A DNA stretch of 64,000 bases from Streptomyces toxytricini (lineage in GTDB: Bacteria; Actinomycetota; Actinomycetes; Streptomycetales; Streptomycetaceae): positions 146,674-210,673 of the forward strand of contig NZ_BMTY01000014.1 in NCBI RefSeq assembly GCF_014649915.1, given 5' to 3'. The position numbers were made by a program, and so were the translations under genes. The notes beneath the pieces are model-generated. The model was not told where the DNA came from, made no database searches, and saw nothing but the letters and a program-made list of their open reading frames with translations. This document shows positions 54,688 to 63,774 of this stretch, piece by piece; positions within the stretch are counted from its first letter, which is position 1; each line of letters begins with the position of its first letter.

Positions 54688-55173
54688 ATGGAGGCAGAAG
54701 TGAAGTGGTCGTACCGCGCCGTCATGCTCGCCACCGTCCTGACCGCCGCCGCGCGATTGGGCTGGGTCCGCGCGCGCCGACGCCGGGCCGCGCAGGAAGC
54801 GGACCGCTGGCTCGTCGTCACGGTCAACCGCGCCCCCACCGACGTGGGCATACAGGGCGCTCCTCCGAAGCCGCTGGACCGGTTCGGCGACGAGCTCGAG
54901 GTACGCGTCCGCCCGGCGCCGGGCGACCACGGCACGGAGCTCGCGGCGCGGATACGCCGCCCCGTTCCGCCGAAGGCCGCCTCGTGGCCCGCGCGGCTCG
55001 CCGGCCGTGACCCCCGGCAGGAGGTCCGCACCGCCCTGCGCGAGGCCAAGGCACTCCTGGAGACGGGAGAGGTCATGCTGCCGGACTACCCGCCCACTGC
55101 GACCGGTGGTACGCCCGCAGGCAAGCTCGTCGGCTGGATCAGCCGCCGCTCAGGCGGGGAGGGAGTGCTGTGA
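54688..55173 (+). CDS. Hypothetical protein coupled to alcohol dehydrogenase
   Basis: The 161-residue protein has a possible N-terminal membrane segment (residues 7-22) followed by an Arg-rich stretch, then a domain reading WLVVTVNRAPTDVG, LEVRVRPAPGDHGTELAARI and VRTALREAKALLETGEVMLP. This resembles SRPBCC-like (Polyketide_cyc) proteins often encoded before glutathione-independent formaldehyde dehydrogenases. Its stop overlaps the dehydrogenase GTG (GTGA), so the two are co-translated. It may be a membrane-bound partner of that enzyme. Confidence 0.7.
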   Translation: MEAEVKWSYRAVMLATVLTAAARLGWVRARRRRAAQEADRWLVVTVNRAPTDVGIQGAPPKPLDRFGDELEVRVRPAPGDHGTELAARIRRPVPPKAASWPARLAGRDPRQEVRTALREAKALLETGEVMLPDYPPTATGGTPAGKLVGWISRRSGGEGVL

Positions 55174-56345
55174 AGGCGTTGTGCTGGGAAGGCGTCAACA
55201 AGCTGTCCGTCGAACAGGTGCCCGATCCGCAGCTCCGCAACGACCAGGACATGATCGTACGGCTCCTCGCCGGCACCACCTGTGGGTCGGACCTCCACTT
55301 GATCAGCGGCTACGTGCCGGCCATGCAGGCGGGTGACGTCATCGGGCACGAGTTCATCGGCGAGGTCGTAGAGACCGGCGCCGACGTCCGGCGCCACCGG
55401 GTCGGCGACCGGGTGGTCGTCTGCTCGTTCGTCGGCTGCGGCCGGTGCTGGTACTGCGCCCACGACCTGTGGTCACTGTGCGACAACACCAACACCAACC
55501 CCGGAATAGGACAGGCTCTTTTCGGCTACGAATCGGCCGGCATCTTCGGCTACTCCCACGCCATGGGAGGGCTACGGGGAAGCCACGCCGAGTATGTGCG
55601 CGTCCCCTTCGCCGACTACGGCGCCTTCGCCGTTCCCGAGGGCATTGACGACACCAGCGCCCTGTTCGTCTCCGACTCCGTGCCGACCGGCTGGATGGGC
55701 GCCGACCTCGGGGGTGTCACGCCGGGCGACACCGTCGCCGTATGGGGCTGCGGTGCCGTCGGCCAAATGGCCGCGCGGGCGGCGTTCCTCCTCGGAGCCG
55801 AACGCGTCATCTCCATCGACCGCATCCCCGAACGGCTGGCCATGACCCAGCGGTTCGCCGGATCCGAAACCCTCGACTACACATCCACCGATGTCGCCGC
55901 TGAACTGCGCGAGCGCACAGGAGGCCGCGGACCGGACGTCTGCATCGAGGTAGTGGGCATGGAAGCCCACAGCGACGGCCCGATGCACCTCTACGACCAG
56001 GCCAAACAGCGGCTGCGCCTGCAGACCGACCGGCCCACGGCCGTACGGCAGGCCATCCACGCCTGCCGCAAGGCCGGCACGGTGTTCGTCCTTGGTGTCT
56101 TCACCGGGGCCGTGGACAAGTTCCCCCTCGGCGCCGTCGTCAACAAGGGCCTGACTCTGCGCGGCGCACAGATGCATGGCCAGCGCTACATCCCCATGCT
56201 CCTGGAACGCCTGGCCGCGGGAGAACTCCGGACCTCCCACCTGGCCACTCACTCCTTCCCCCTGGAGCGGGCGCCGGAGGCCTACGACATGTTCAAGCAC
56301 AAGACGGACGGCTGCGTACGCGCCGTCATCCGCCCGGGGACGTAA
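55170..56345 (+). CDS. Zinc-dependent alcohol dehydrogenase (formaldehyde dehydrogenase-like)
   Basis: The 391-residue enzyme is a class III-like MDR protein. Catalytic zinc ligands are Cys38 (TTCGSDLHL), His60-Glu61 (GHEFIGEV) and a later Asp/Cys. Structural-zinc cysteines sit in CGRCWYCAHDLWSLCD, and the NAD loop is WGCGAVGQMAARAA near residue 190. The extended SAGIFGYSHAMGG and KQRLRLQTDRPTAV insertions match glutathione-independent formaldehyde dehydrogenase-like proteins. It probably detoxifies an aldehyde or oxidises an alcohol. The GTG start overlaps the upstream gene. Confidence 0.88.
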   Translation: MKALCWEGVNKLSVEQVPDPQLRNDQDMIVRLLAGTTCGSDLHLISGYVPAMQAGDVIGHEFIGEVVETGADVRRHRVGDRVVVCSFVGCGRCWYCAHDLWSLCDNTNTNPGIGQALFGYESAGIFGYSHAMGGLRGSHAEYVRVPFADYGAFAVPEGIDDTSALFVSDSVPTGWMGADLGGVTPGDTVAVWGCGAVGQMAARAAFLLGAERVISIDRIPERLAMTQRFAGSETLDYTSTDVAAELRERTGGRGPDVCIEVVGMEAHSDGPMHLYDQAKQRLRLQTDRPTAVRQAIHACRKAGTVFVLGVFTGAVDKFPLGAVVNKGLTLRGAQMHGQRYIPMLLERLAAGELRTSHLATHSFPLERAPEAYDMFKHKTDGCVRAVIRPGT

Positions 56346-56500
56346 CCGTCGCCCCCTACCCGCCCCCGCGGAAGGAGAGAGCCCGCGCCTACCCGATCGC
56401 CGGCGGCGTGACGACTCCGCTGCCGGCGTCGGCATGATCAACCGCCGCGTCCTGCTCGGCCGCCCAGGCCGGCACTGCGTCTCTGAAGAAGGACCGTCCC

Positions 56501-57175
56501 ATGTCCCTGTCCATTGCACGGCAAAGCGTCGAGGAGCTCGGCGGACGGTCCAGCGTCCTGGCCCGTCAGCGCCGCGACCACGCGGAACTCGACCGGCTCA
56601 TGCACCTCTACGAAGCGAAAGACCTGCCCCTGCCGGAGCGGCAGGAGTTGCTCCAGGACATCGTCCAGCTCACCTTCAGCCACGCCTTCGCCGAAGAGAC
56701 CGTCCTGTGGCCAGCCCTGCGGCGGCTCGCTCCCGACGGCGAGGAGCTGACCTCGCGGGTGGAAGAGGAACACCAGCAGATCAACGACCTCGTCGCCGCG
56801 ATCGACTCGACCCACCCGGGCGGCACCCGGCACGACCAGCTCGTCGCGGCGGCCTTCGCCCTGATCCGCCAGGACATCCGGGACGAGGAAGACGAGCTGC
56901 TGCCACGCCTCCAGGAGGCGGTCGGGCACGATGCCGCGCGGTTGCGACGCCTGGGTGCGGCATGGGACACCGTACGGCGCACCGCACCCACACGCCCCCA
57001 CCCGGCCGTTCCGCGCCGCCCACCGGGCAACGCGCTGGCAGCCGTCCCCCTGAGCCCGTTCGACCGTGCCCGCGATCTGCTGAGTCACACCCCCGGGCGG
57101 CGGCGGGCAGTCATCGCCGCACTGGCGGCGGCCGCCGTATGCCTGACCGCAGCGGCCTTCCGCCGCAAGCGCTGA
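56501..57175 (+). CDS. Hemerythrin HHE-domain protein, membrane anchored
   Basis: The 224-residue protein has a four-helix HHE domain in residues about 20-150: RRDHAELDRLMHLYE, LTFSHAFAEETVLWPAL, VEEEHQQINDLVAAI and IRDEEDELLPRLQE provide His and Glu ligands for a di-iron site. A C-terminal helix (VIAALAAAAVCLTAAAF) ending in RRKR anchors it to the membrane. It could bind oxygen or nitric oxide, or store iron. It follows the aldehyde-detoxifying gene by 155 bases in the same direction. Confidence 0.85.
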   Translation: MSLSIARQSVEELGGRSSVLARQRRDHAELDRLMHLYEAKDLPLPERQELLQDIVQLTFSHAFAEETVLWPALRRLAPDGEELTSRVEEEHQQINDLVAAIDSTHPGGTRHDQLVAAAFALIRQDIRDEEDELLPRLQEAVGHDAARLRRLGAAWDTVRRTAPTRPHPAVPRRPPGNALAAVPLSPFDRARDLLSHTPGRRRAVIAALAAAAVCLTAAAFRRKR

Positions 57176-57362
57176 CCCCGCCGGGACACGCACGCCAGTA
57201 GGCCGAGGGGACAGTGACCCTGCCCGGCGCCACCGCACGCCTCCTTGACCCGCCCGAGGTCCCGGCGGCTCGCCCACTACGTCGGTGCGCGGTGCGCAGG
57301 GTGGCCGCGACGCCCCCGAGCGCCGCCAGTGGACCCTGGCGGCGCCATTTCCGGTTCAGCAG

Positions 57363-57845
57363 TCAGGGGCGTGTGCCGGGCATCATGCGGTGGTCAGGCG
57401 AGGCGGCGCGGCTGCCGTGGTGGGCGCGGTCGCGGGCGCCTGACGCGGCAGCGAGGGCGAGGACGGTGGCGACGGCGCCGGTGATGAGGTTGCTGGTGAT
57501 GGAACGTGTGTGGGCGACGTCCCCGGCCACGACCCAGGGGGCGATGCAGGTCCAGATGCCGATGACAGCGGCAGCCCAGGCCATCGAGTGGGTGCGTTCG
57601 TAGGAGTTGCCGAGTCCGCCCAGCAGGAGCATGTAGGCGATGCCGGCGATCAGGTTGGTGACGGCTAGGGTGGTGAACCCGTTGAAGCCGACGATCCAGG
57701 GGGATGCGGCGAGGTACACGCCGGTGATGAGCGCGCAGGCTTCAACGGCCTGGGCCCTTGGCGTCGCTGCCGCACGGTCGTGACGCGCACGCAGTTCCAC
57801 GAGGTCGGGGTGCTCCTCTATAGGGGCGCGGTGCATCGACGCCAT
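57363..57845 (-). CDS. SPW-repeat membrane protein
   Basis: The 160-residue protein has four transmembrane helices and two SPW-type repeats: AASPWIVGF near residue 48 and IAPWVVAG near residue 105. SPW proteins are widespread in actinobacterial stress loci but have no proven function. I chose the ATG at 57845 (MASMHRAPIEEHPDLVELRA), from which the acidic N-terminus typical of the family starts. It is convergent with the hemerythrin gene. Confidence 0.8.
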   Translation of the reverse strand: MASMHRAPIEEHPDLVELRARHDRAAATPRAQAVEACALITGVYLAASPWIVGFNGFTTLAVTNLIAGIAYMLLLGGLGNSYERTHSMAWAAAVIGIWTCIAPWVVAGDVAHTRSITSNLITGAVATVLALAAASGARDRAHHGSRAASPDHRMMPGTRP

Positions 57846-58665
57846 GGTGACCTCCAGAGAAAGAAGTGATTTACCACGCACTTACCCTCAAACCGAGCAT
57901 TAATCGCTAAATCCGTATTTCACTCAATATCGGGTCGGCCGACCACGCGTGTCGCGGGCCCGCAGCCGTCGGCGACACCGAGGGCCTGCGCGCTGGAGGA
58001 TCGGGCTGCTGATGCAGCCACCCCGGCCGAAGCCGCGGACGTTGCTGCGGAGATCGGTCCCCATCCTCGACGTTGCAGCGGCAGAGGTCGGCATCCCGTT
58101 CGGTGAGGCCCGGTGATGGCCCCGGGGAGGGGGGCGGCGTCCATCCGCGCTGCAAACGTCGTCCACGTTCGAGACCTGCGCCCCTGGCGGGGGTGGCTGC
58201 TCCGGCCGTAAGCGGGAGCTTTCGAGAGACGACCATCACTAGGTGCTCGTACTGTTGCGGGCCCCGGCGTCCCGCCGGGTCGTAGGTACCAGCGTCCACG
58301 GCGCCGCGGGGGCCGGTGCCGAGGCCGCGGCTCCTCGTGCTGCCGTCGCCGTGCAGCGGTCGCCTGACGGCCGCCGCCGGCCCCCGCCCACCCTGCCGGG
58401 CCGGGGTGGCGCCGTATGCGAGCGCTGGTCGAGCTCGTCGGCGGGGCTCGCGAGGAGCTGGCGAGCCCGTCCGTCGACTGCGACCCGGAGCTGTTTCCCA
58501 GCTTCGACAGCGAGAACGACCAGCGTCCTGCCCGCCCGCCTGCTCGCCGCAGTCGGCGCACTCGGGCTGGACATCGTGCCCGACCCCTATCCGCCCGAAC
58601 CGGCGACAACCGCTGTTTACCCATAAAGACGGGAAGGAGAGCTTGCAGACCCCTAGGAGGCTGAT
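57846..58665. other. Decayed or regulatory stretch
   Basis: An 820-base region between divergently transcribed genes. It includes an A/T-richer patch at 57870-57930 that probably holds the SPW promoter. Around 58410-58625 short protein-like pieces (LVELVGGAREELASP; LGLDIVPDPYPPEPA) occur in different frames, suggesting a decayed gene, but I cannot name it. Confidence 0.4.
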
Positions 58666-59856
58666 GTGGCGGATGATCGGATCGGGCTGGCCGAGGTGCT
58701 CGCGGCGGCAGAGGCCGCAGCGCCGGTGAACTCCCTCGACGTCGTAGCGTCCAATCTGCGCGACAGGTTCGGCGCCCAGTACGTGTCGTTCCTGTTCGTC
58801 GATGTCGTCGGCCGGCGCCTGCTGCGGGTCCACGACACGGCGGGCCCGCAGCGGGAGGACCGTGCCGCGCAGGTACCGCTCGCCGGGAGCAGCGTCTACG
58901 ACGAGGTCCTGCGAAACCAGCGACTGCTCCTGGCAGCGGACGGCGGGCAAGGCCGGCGCGTCCTGGCCCCGGTCACCAACCGCGGGGACACGATCGGTGT
59001 CCTGGAACTCTTCCTCACCGACGTCACCCGGGGCGTGCTGGAGCAGGTCCAAGAGGCCGCGCACGCGCTGGCGTACATCATCGTCACGGACCGCCGCTTC
59101 ACCGATCTCTACCACTGGGGCAACCGCACCACGACGGTCAGCCTGTCCGCGGAGATCCAGCGCCAGCTCCTGCCGTCCGCCTCGGCCTGCGAAGCGCCCC
59201 AGTTCACGCTCGCCGGCGCACTGGTGCCCGCCTCCGACATCGCCGGCGACACATACGACTACAGCCTCGACCAGAACACCCTGCACCTGTCGATCACCGA
59301 CGCCATGGGCCACGACGTCAGCGCCTCCCTCATGGCCACCCTCCTGGTCAATGCCTCCCGCGGCGCCCGCCGCGCCGGCGAAGACCTCGCCGAACAAGCC
59401 CGCCAGCTCCACCAGGCCCTCATCGACCACGGCGAGCACAGCATCGCCACCGGACAGCTCCTGCGCATCGCCCTGGACGGCACGAGCGCCCAGCTCGTCA
59501 ACGCCGGCCACCCCTGGCCCCTGCGGCTGCGCGACGGCGCGGTCACCGAACTCGCTCTGGCCGTGAACATGCCCTTCGGCGTCGAGCTGCAGGGCGCCTA
59601 CCAGGTACAGGGCCTCGACCTGCGTCCCGGTGACCGGCTGCTCCTCCACACCGACGGCATGCAGGAACGCGACGCCGAAACCGTCGACCTTGCCGGTCTG
59701 CTACGCAAGACCGCCGACGACCACCCCCGCGAGGTCGTACGCACGCTTGTCGGTGCGGTCTCCGACGCCTACGAAGGCCGCCCGCCCAAGGACGACGCCA
59801 CCGTCCTGTGCCTGGACTGGCACGGCCCCCAGGCCACCCACCCCATGGCCAGCTGA
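58666..59856 (+). CDS. GAF-SpoIIE (PP2C-type) serine phosphatase
   Basis: The 396-residue protein has an N-terminal GAF domain (about 20-150: VSFLFVDVVGRRLLRV, APVTNRGDTIGVLELFLTDV) and a C-terminal SpoIIE/PP2C domain (about 170-385). PP2C metal motifs are present as DIAGDTYDY, ITDAMGHDVSA, LLLHTDGMQE and PPKDDATVLCLDW. Such phosphatases act on anti-sigma-factor antagonists in the Streptomyces stress response. The GTG at 58666 follows AGGAGG by 6 bases. No kinase or antagonist gene is adjacent. Confidence 0.9.
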   Translation: MADDRIGLAEVLAAAEAAAPVNSLDVVASNLRDRFGAQYVSFLFVDVVGRRLLRVHDTAGPQREDRAAQVPLAGSSVYDEVLRNQRLLLAADGGQGRRVLAPVTNRGDTIGVLELFLTDVTRGVLEQVQEAAHALAYIIVTDRRFTDLYHWGNRTTTVSLSAEIQRQLLPSASACEAPQFTLAGALVPASDIAGDTYDYSLDQNTLHLSITDAMGHDVSASLMATLLVNASRGARRAGEDLAEQARQLHQALIDHGEHSIATGQLLRIALDGTSAQLVNAGHPWPLRLRDGAVTELALAVNMPFGVELQGAYQVQGLDLRPGDRLLLHTDGMQERDAETVDLAGLLRKTADDHPREVVRTLVGAVSDAYEGRPPKDDATVLCLDWHGPQATHPMAS

Positions 59857-60460
59857 CCAGAGGCGGACACCGACCCGCAGCCGCCCGCCCCGCTGACCCG
59901 AGTGCCTGCCCCTCTGCCAGCCCTGGGCAATGCCACTGAACGCTGGACGTCGGGTCCCGCGACAGTGCACCAGGTCACTGTCGAAGGTGAGCAGACCCAG
60001 GACGTTGCTCCCGCGGACACCGCGCAGCCTCTTGCTTGGCAGCCTTCCGCCCCACTGCCACCTTTCATAGTGCAGTTGCGGATCCTCCGTGACCCCTACC
60101 TCATCTGCGAACAACTTGTGCACAAAGCCCCCTGTTACAGACGGACTCGGAAGTTGCGCCGTCACACCCAGCATCATGCCGCAGGCCGCTGACACACCCC
60201 GCACCTCGGCATGTGCTGCTTCGTCCAGAGGCTGTTAGCTAGACCGACACCTGTGGCCGGGCCAGCAGTTTCCGCTGGTCAAGCACCGACGTCAGCGCGG
60301 CGGCGAGACGCGGGACGATCAGCGCGGCTGCCTCTGTGTTGCAGCCCGTTGCACCACGATCCAATACAGGGAGGCAGGAGGAAGGCCCCGGGGGCCGTCA
60401 CGAGGTCCCGGGGCCTCCACTTCGCTGACCTCCCCGCTCAACGACGAGCCGGGCAGCCTG
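59857..60460. other. Intergenic, no gene recognised
   Basis: 604 bases between the phosphatase and the 3-prime end of the helicase gene (convergent). Composition is a little richer in A/T than neighbours. One minus-strand stretch (PRLAAALTSVLDQRKLLA, near 60250-60310) looks like a fragment of an old gene. Confidence 0.35.
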
Positions 60461-63139
60461 TCATGTCCAGTGGATGCCGAGCTCCCGCAGCGCGTCCAGC
60501 TGGTCTTGGGTGAGTTTGTGGTGTCGGGTTTTGGTGTTGGAGATCCATACGCCGAGCTTCACGGTCACCGGCTCTGCTTCGCCGTCGACGGTGATCTCCT
60601 CGCTGTGGGCGCGGGGGACGTGCCGGTGGGCGCCTTCGCGCTCCACCCACTGCGTGAGGGCTGTCAGGCCGCGCTGGAATGCCTGCTGTGTCTTGCTCGG
60701 TCCCTTGGCTCCGTGGCGGGGGGTAGGGGCGGGAGCAGGCGCCTTGTCGGGTTGTACGCCGATCGTGGTCAGCCGTTTCTGCTGTTCGGGCAGCAGCCGC
60801 GCCCAGGTGGCGGGCTGTTTCTGCTGTTGGAGCCATTTGCCGATGTCGTCGCCGTCGAAGGTGACGCCGGGTGCGATGTCGGGCAGCTGCCCGCCCGACT
60901 CGTCGGCGGCGAGGTCGGCGAGGATCCGGTAGTGCCGTTGCCAGTGGAGCGGCCAGGGGCAGTTCCAGTCCTCGTCGATCGAGGTGAGCTGCGCTGCGCG
61001 TTTCGCGGCGCGGTCTGGGTCTTTGCCCAGGCCGTTCTTTGCGCCTTTGCGGCGGAGGTTGGCCATGTGCTGTCCGATGGGGACCATCTCGTCGTCTTCG
61101 CCCCACATGGCGTCCTGTCGGGGTGCGAGGTGTCCGGTGGCCTTCCGGTAGGTCCGGAGTGCGGCGAGCTTGGCCTCCCAGGCTTCCTCTCCGGGCTCCC
61201 AGACCATCCCTGCCTCTGGTGCGTCCAGGAGGACCTTGCGCCGGTCCTCGAGCTCTCCGGCGCGCAGGGCCTTGCGTTGTTGGTGGACCCACCGCCCGAG
61301 CGGGAACGCCTTGGTGATGCCGACCTCGACCTCTACGTCGTACGGGACGGCGTAGAGGCCGGTGATCCCGTTCTCGGCCCGCCACCGGATCAGGGCCTGG
61401 TAGCCCTCCAGCCATACCAGGGATTCGGGCCGGTAGACCCGGGTGCGCAGGAACGCGGCGATGGTGGCTGCGTCCCGGGGTGAGGAGAAGTGCAGCAGGG
61501 GTGAATCGGCCGCGGCGTCGGCGTCGGCGTCGTCCTCCTTGTCCTCGCCCTTGCCCTCGCCTCCGGTGCCGACGATCTGGCCGTCCTTGTCGCGGCGCAG
61601 GTGGGTCTTGCGCTTTCCGCTGGTGAGGGCGCGGGAGGCGAGCTGCTCGACCAGGCGGTCGTCATGGCTGCGCAGGCCCTGGAGGACCGCTACGAGCGGC
61701 TTGAAGCTGGCGGAGGCCACCATGTCGGTCGGATCCTCGCCGGGCTCCAGGAAGACGGGCACGATGATCCGCGCGACCTTGGTGGAGCCGTCCTTGTTGA
61801 GGCGGAGTGCGCGGCCGATGTTTTGGACGATTTCGACTTGGGAGCCGCGGGTGTCGGCGAAGCAGATCGCCTCCACGCCCCGCTCGCCCGTGATGTCGAC
61901 GCCCTCGCCGAGGACGCGTACGGAGGCGAGGAACGCGCGGTGTACGCGCCGGTTGTTGGCGTCGATGCCGCCTGCGAACTGCCGGAGGGCTTCACGGCGC
62001 TCGGTGACGAGGTGGTCCCCGCATAGCCACGCGGACCAGACCCGGTCGGGCGGGACGTGGCGGCCGGCCTCCAGCTCGTAGAAGTCGGCGTCGATTGAGG
62101 ACTTCGGCAGCTTGGCCGCGGCGGCTAGGTCGGCGTCGGAGGCATTGGTGGCGTAGAGCTCGGCGGCGGTCTGGGGCATCTTCTCCGCGAACGCGGCCGC
62201 TTCCTCGACCTTCTGGTGGAAGGTCATGACGGTGCGCAGGTTGTACGCCGCCGCGTGCTCTAGGAGTGCGGTCTGCAGGAGCGCCAGGCGCCGGCCCCGC
62301 TGCGCCTCCTCGGACTCGCCCAGGACGGGGGAGGGGTCGCGGATCTCCAGCACGTCGATCTCGAATCCGGCGAGGATGCCCCGCTCGATCGCTTCTGAGA
62401 GCCCCAGCTCGGCGATCCACGGGCCGTAGGTGCCGTCCGGGTCGTCGGCCATGCTCGCGATCTGCAGCTTCTCGTCCGCGGCGCCCTTCTGCGGCCGGGC
62501 CGCGGCGAGGATGCGCGGGGTTGCGGTGAGGTAGAGCCGGAAGTCCGCCGGGATGCGTGCGTTGTCGTGGATCGAGGCCCAGGGGCGTCCGAGGTCGCCG
62601 GCGGTGCCGTGGGCCTCGTCGACGATCGCGAGGTCGAAGCCCGCCATCTGCTGGCCGTAGAGGCGCTCCCCGCCCGCCAGGGCGGCTTCCAGGGGCCCAC
62701 GGACCTTCCGCTGGCCCTCGGGTGCGTCGATGTCCTCGCGGTCCACCAGGGAGGCGTACGTGGCGAGGACGACCACGGGCCCGTGACCGGCCCACAGCGC
62801 CAGCTGGATCGGGTTGGTGGTGGTGCGCACCCCGAGCTCGTTCAGAACCGGGTCGTTCTCCAGCGAGCACACCGCGATCATCGGCGCCCGGTGCCCTACC
62901 TGGCGCCACGCCTGGGCGGTCTGGGCGAGCAGGTCCAGAGTGGGGACGGTGACGAGGATCCGCCCGCCCGGGAAACACTCCAGCGCGCACGCGGCGGCCG
63001 TGATCGTCTTCCCCGATCCGGTTGCGGACACGATCGTGCCCCGGGCTCCCACAGGGGACACTGATGACCTTGCAGGAAATCCCACCCATTTCCGAAACGC
63101 CGACTTCTGGTCGACTTGGTGCTCACGGAGCTGGATCAT
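60461..63139 (-). CDS. Telomere-proximal helicase with HA repeats (TtrA-like)
   Basis: The 892-residue protein is a superfamily 2 helicase. Motif I is SATGSGKT (about 38-45), Ia VTVPTLDLLAQTA, II VDEAHG, III LTATPR and VI QNIGRALR. Residues about 560-890 carry several helicase-associated (HA) repeats with Trp-rich units such as FPLGRWVHQQRKAL, PIGQHMANLRRKG, DIGKWLQQQ and KLGVWISNTKTRHHKLTQDQ. Helicases of this build lie near the ends of Streptomyces linear replicons; TtrA of S. lividans is linked to conjugal transfer. It is the second-last gene, 636 bases from the telomere palindromes, and is divergent from the Cys-rich gene at 63290. Confidence 0.88.
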   Translation of the reverse strand: MIQLREHQVDQKSAFRKWVGFPARSSVSPVGARGTIVSATGSGKTITAAACALECFPGGRILVTVPTLDLLAQTAQAWRQVGHRAPMIAVCSLENDPVLNELGVRTTTNPIQLALWAGHGPVVVLATYASLVDREDIDAPEGQRKVRGPLEAALAGGERLYGQQMAGFDLAIVDEAHGTAGDLGRPWASIHDNARIPADFRLYLTATPRILAAARPQKGAADEKLQIASMADDPDGTYGPWIAELGLSEAIERGILAGFEIDVLEIRDPSPVLGESEEAQRGRRLALLQTALLEHAAAYNLRTVMTFHQKVEEAAAFAEKMPQTAAELYATNASDADLAAAAKLPKSSIDADFYELEAGRHVPPDRVWSAWLCGDHLVTERREALRQFAGGIDANNRRVHRAFLASVRVLGEGVDITGERGVEAICFADTRGSQVEIVQNIGRALRLNKDGSTKVARIIVPVFLEPGEDPTDMVASASFKPLVAVLQGLRSHDDRLVEQLASRALTSGKRKTHLRRDKDGQIVGTGGEGKGEDKEDDADADAAADSPLLHFSSPRDAATIAAFLRTRVYRPESLVWLEGYQALIRWRAENGITGLYAVPYDVEVEVGITKAFPLGRWVHQQRKALRAGELEDRRKVLLDAPEAGMVWEPGEEAWEAKLAALRTYRKATGHLAPRQDAMWGEDDEMVPIGQHMANLRRKGAKNGLGKDPDRAAKRAAQLTSIDEDWNCPWPLHWQRHYRILADLAADESGGQLPDIAPGVTFDGDDIGKWLQQQKQPATWARLLPEQQKRLTTIGVQPDKAPAPAPTPRHGAKGPSKTQQAFQRGLTALTQWVEREGAHRHVPRAHSEEITVDGEAEPVTVKLGVWISNTKTRHHKLTQDQLDALRELGIHWT

Positions 63140-63289
63140 CGAGATTCAAACCTCACATGCATCTCTTGACAGACTCGCAAATCTAGGGCTTAGGTCACGG
63201 TTTCATGCAGGGCGTCAAAATCCGTGGTGACACGGTAGTTGACTTATATGAGGTGGTCACGGAGGTACCGGCACGAGAGAATGGGAGGT

Positions 63290-63568
63290 ATGGATGAAGG
63301 CTTCTGCGAAGTGATGCTCCTGCCCAGCTCCCAGTGTGACCACTGCCGCACAGCACGATCGGAGCTTCCCCGGAGGGTGTATGTCACCAAAGGCGGGAGC
63401 GTCTACCACAGGACGCCTAGCTGTGAAGGAATCAAAGATGGGCAGCGCTACGCTCGTTGGAGAGGAGACGAGACCCATGATGTTCAGTCCGTCCCACGCA
63501 GCGAAGTGCAGGCCCAGCGAGGACCCTGCGAAATCTGTCGTCCCGATCTGATTCATAGACGACCCTAG
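63290..63568 (+). CDS. Small cysteine-rich subtelomeric protein, probable zinc binder
   Basis: The 92-residue product has an N-terminal CDHC (residues 17-20) and a C-terminal half resembling Ada-type or nuclease-associated zinc motifs: VYVTKGGSVYHRTPSCEGIK, later GPCEICRPDLI. The pattern V-T-x-G-x-x-Y-H-x-x-x-x-C ... PCxxCxP suggests one zinc site with Cys and His ligands. The ATG at 63290 follows GGGAGG. It is divergent from the helicase with a 150-base, A/T-richer spacer containing TTGACA at 63166. Being the last gene before the telomere, it may act at replicon ends, but that is inference only. Confidence 0.65.
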   Translation: MDEGFCEVMLLPSSQCDHCRTARSELPRRVYVTKGGSVYHRTPSCEGIKDGQRYARWRGDETHDVQSVPRSEVQAQRGPCEICRPDLIHRRP

Positions 63569-63774
63569 CTACCCTTTATTTCCACCAATGGTACATGCTG
63601 CATCAGTGATGCACACACTCCACCGACACGATTGAACCCCCACCCCTCGCAGCCAGCACGGACCGCACCAGCGGGCCCTCGACGATCCTGGAGACGCAGC
63701 CGGAAGGACCGTCAGGCGGGGGAGCGCAGCGGACCCGCCTCCCCAGGGTGGCGCTAGCCACCCTGACTCTCAAC

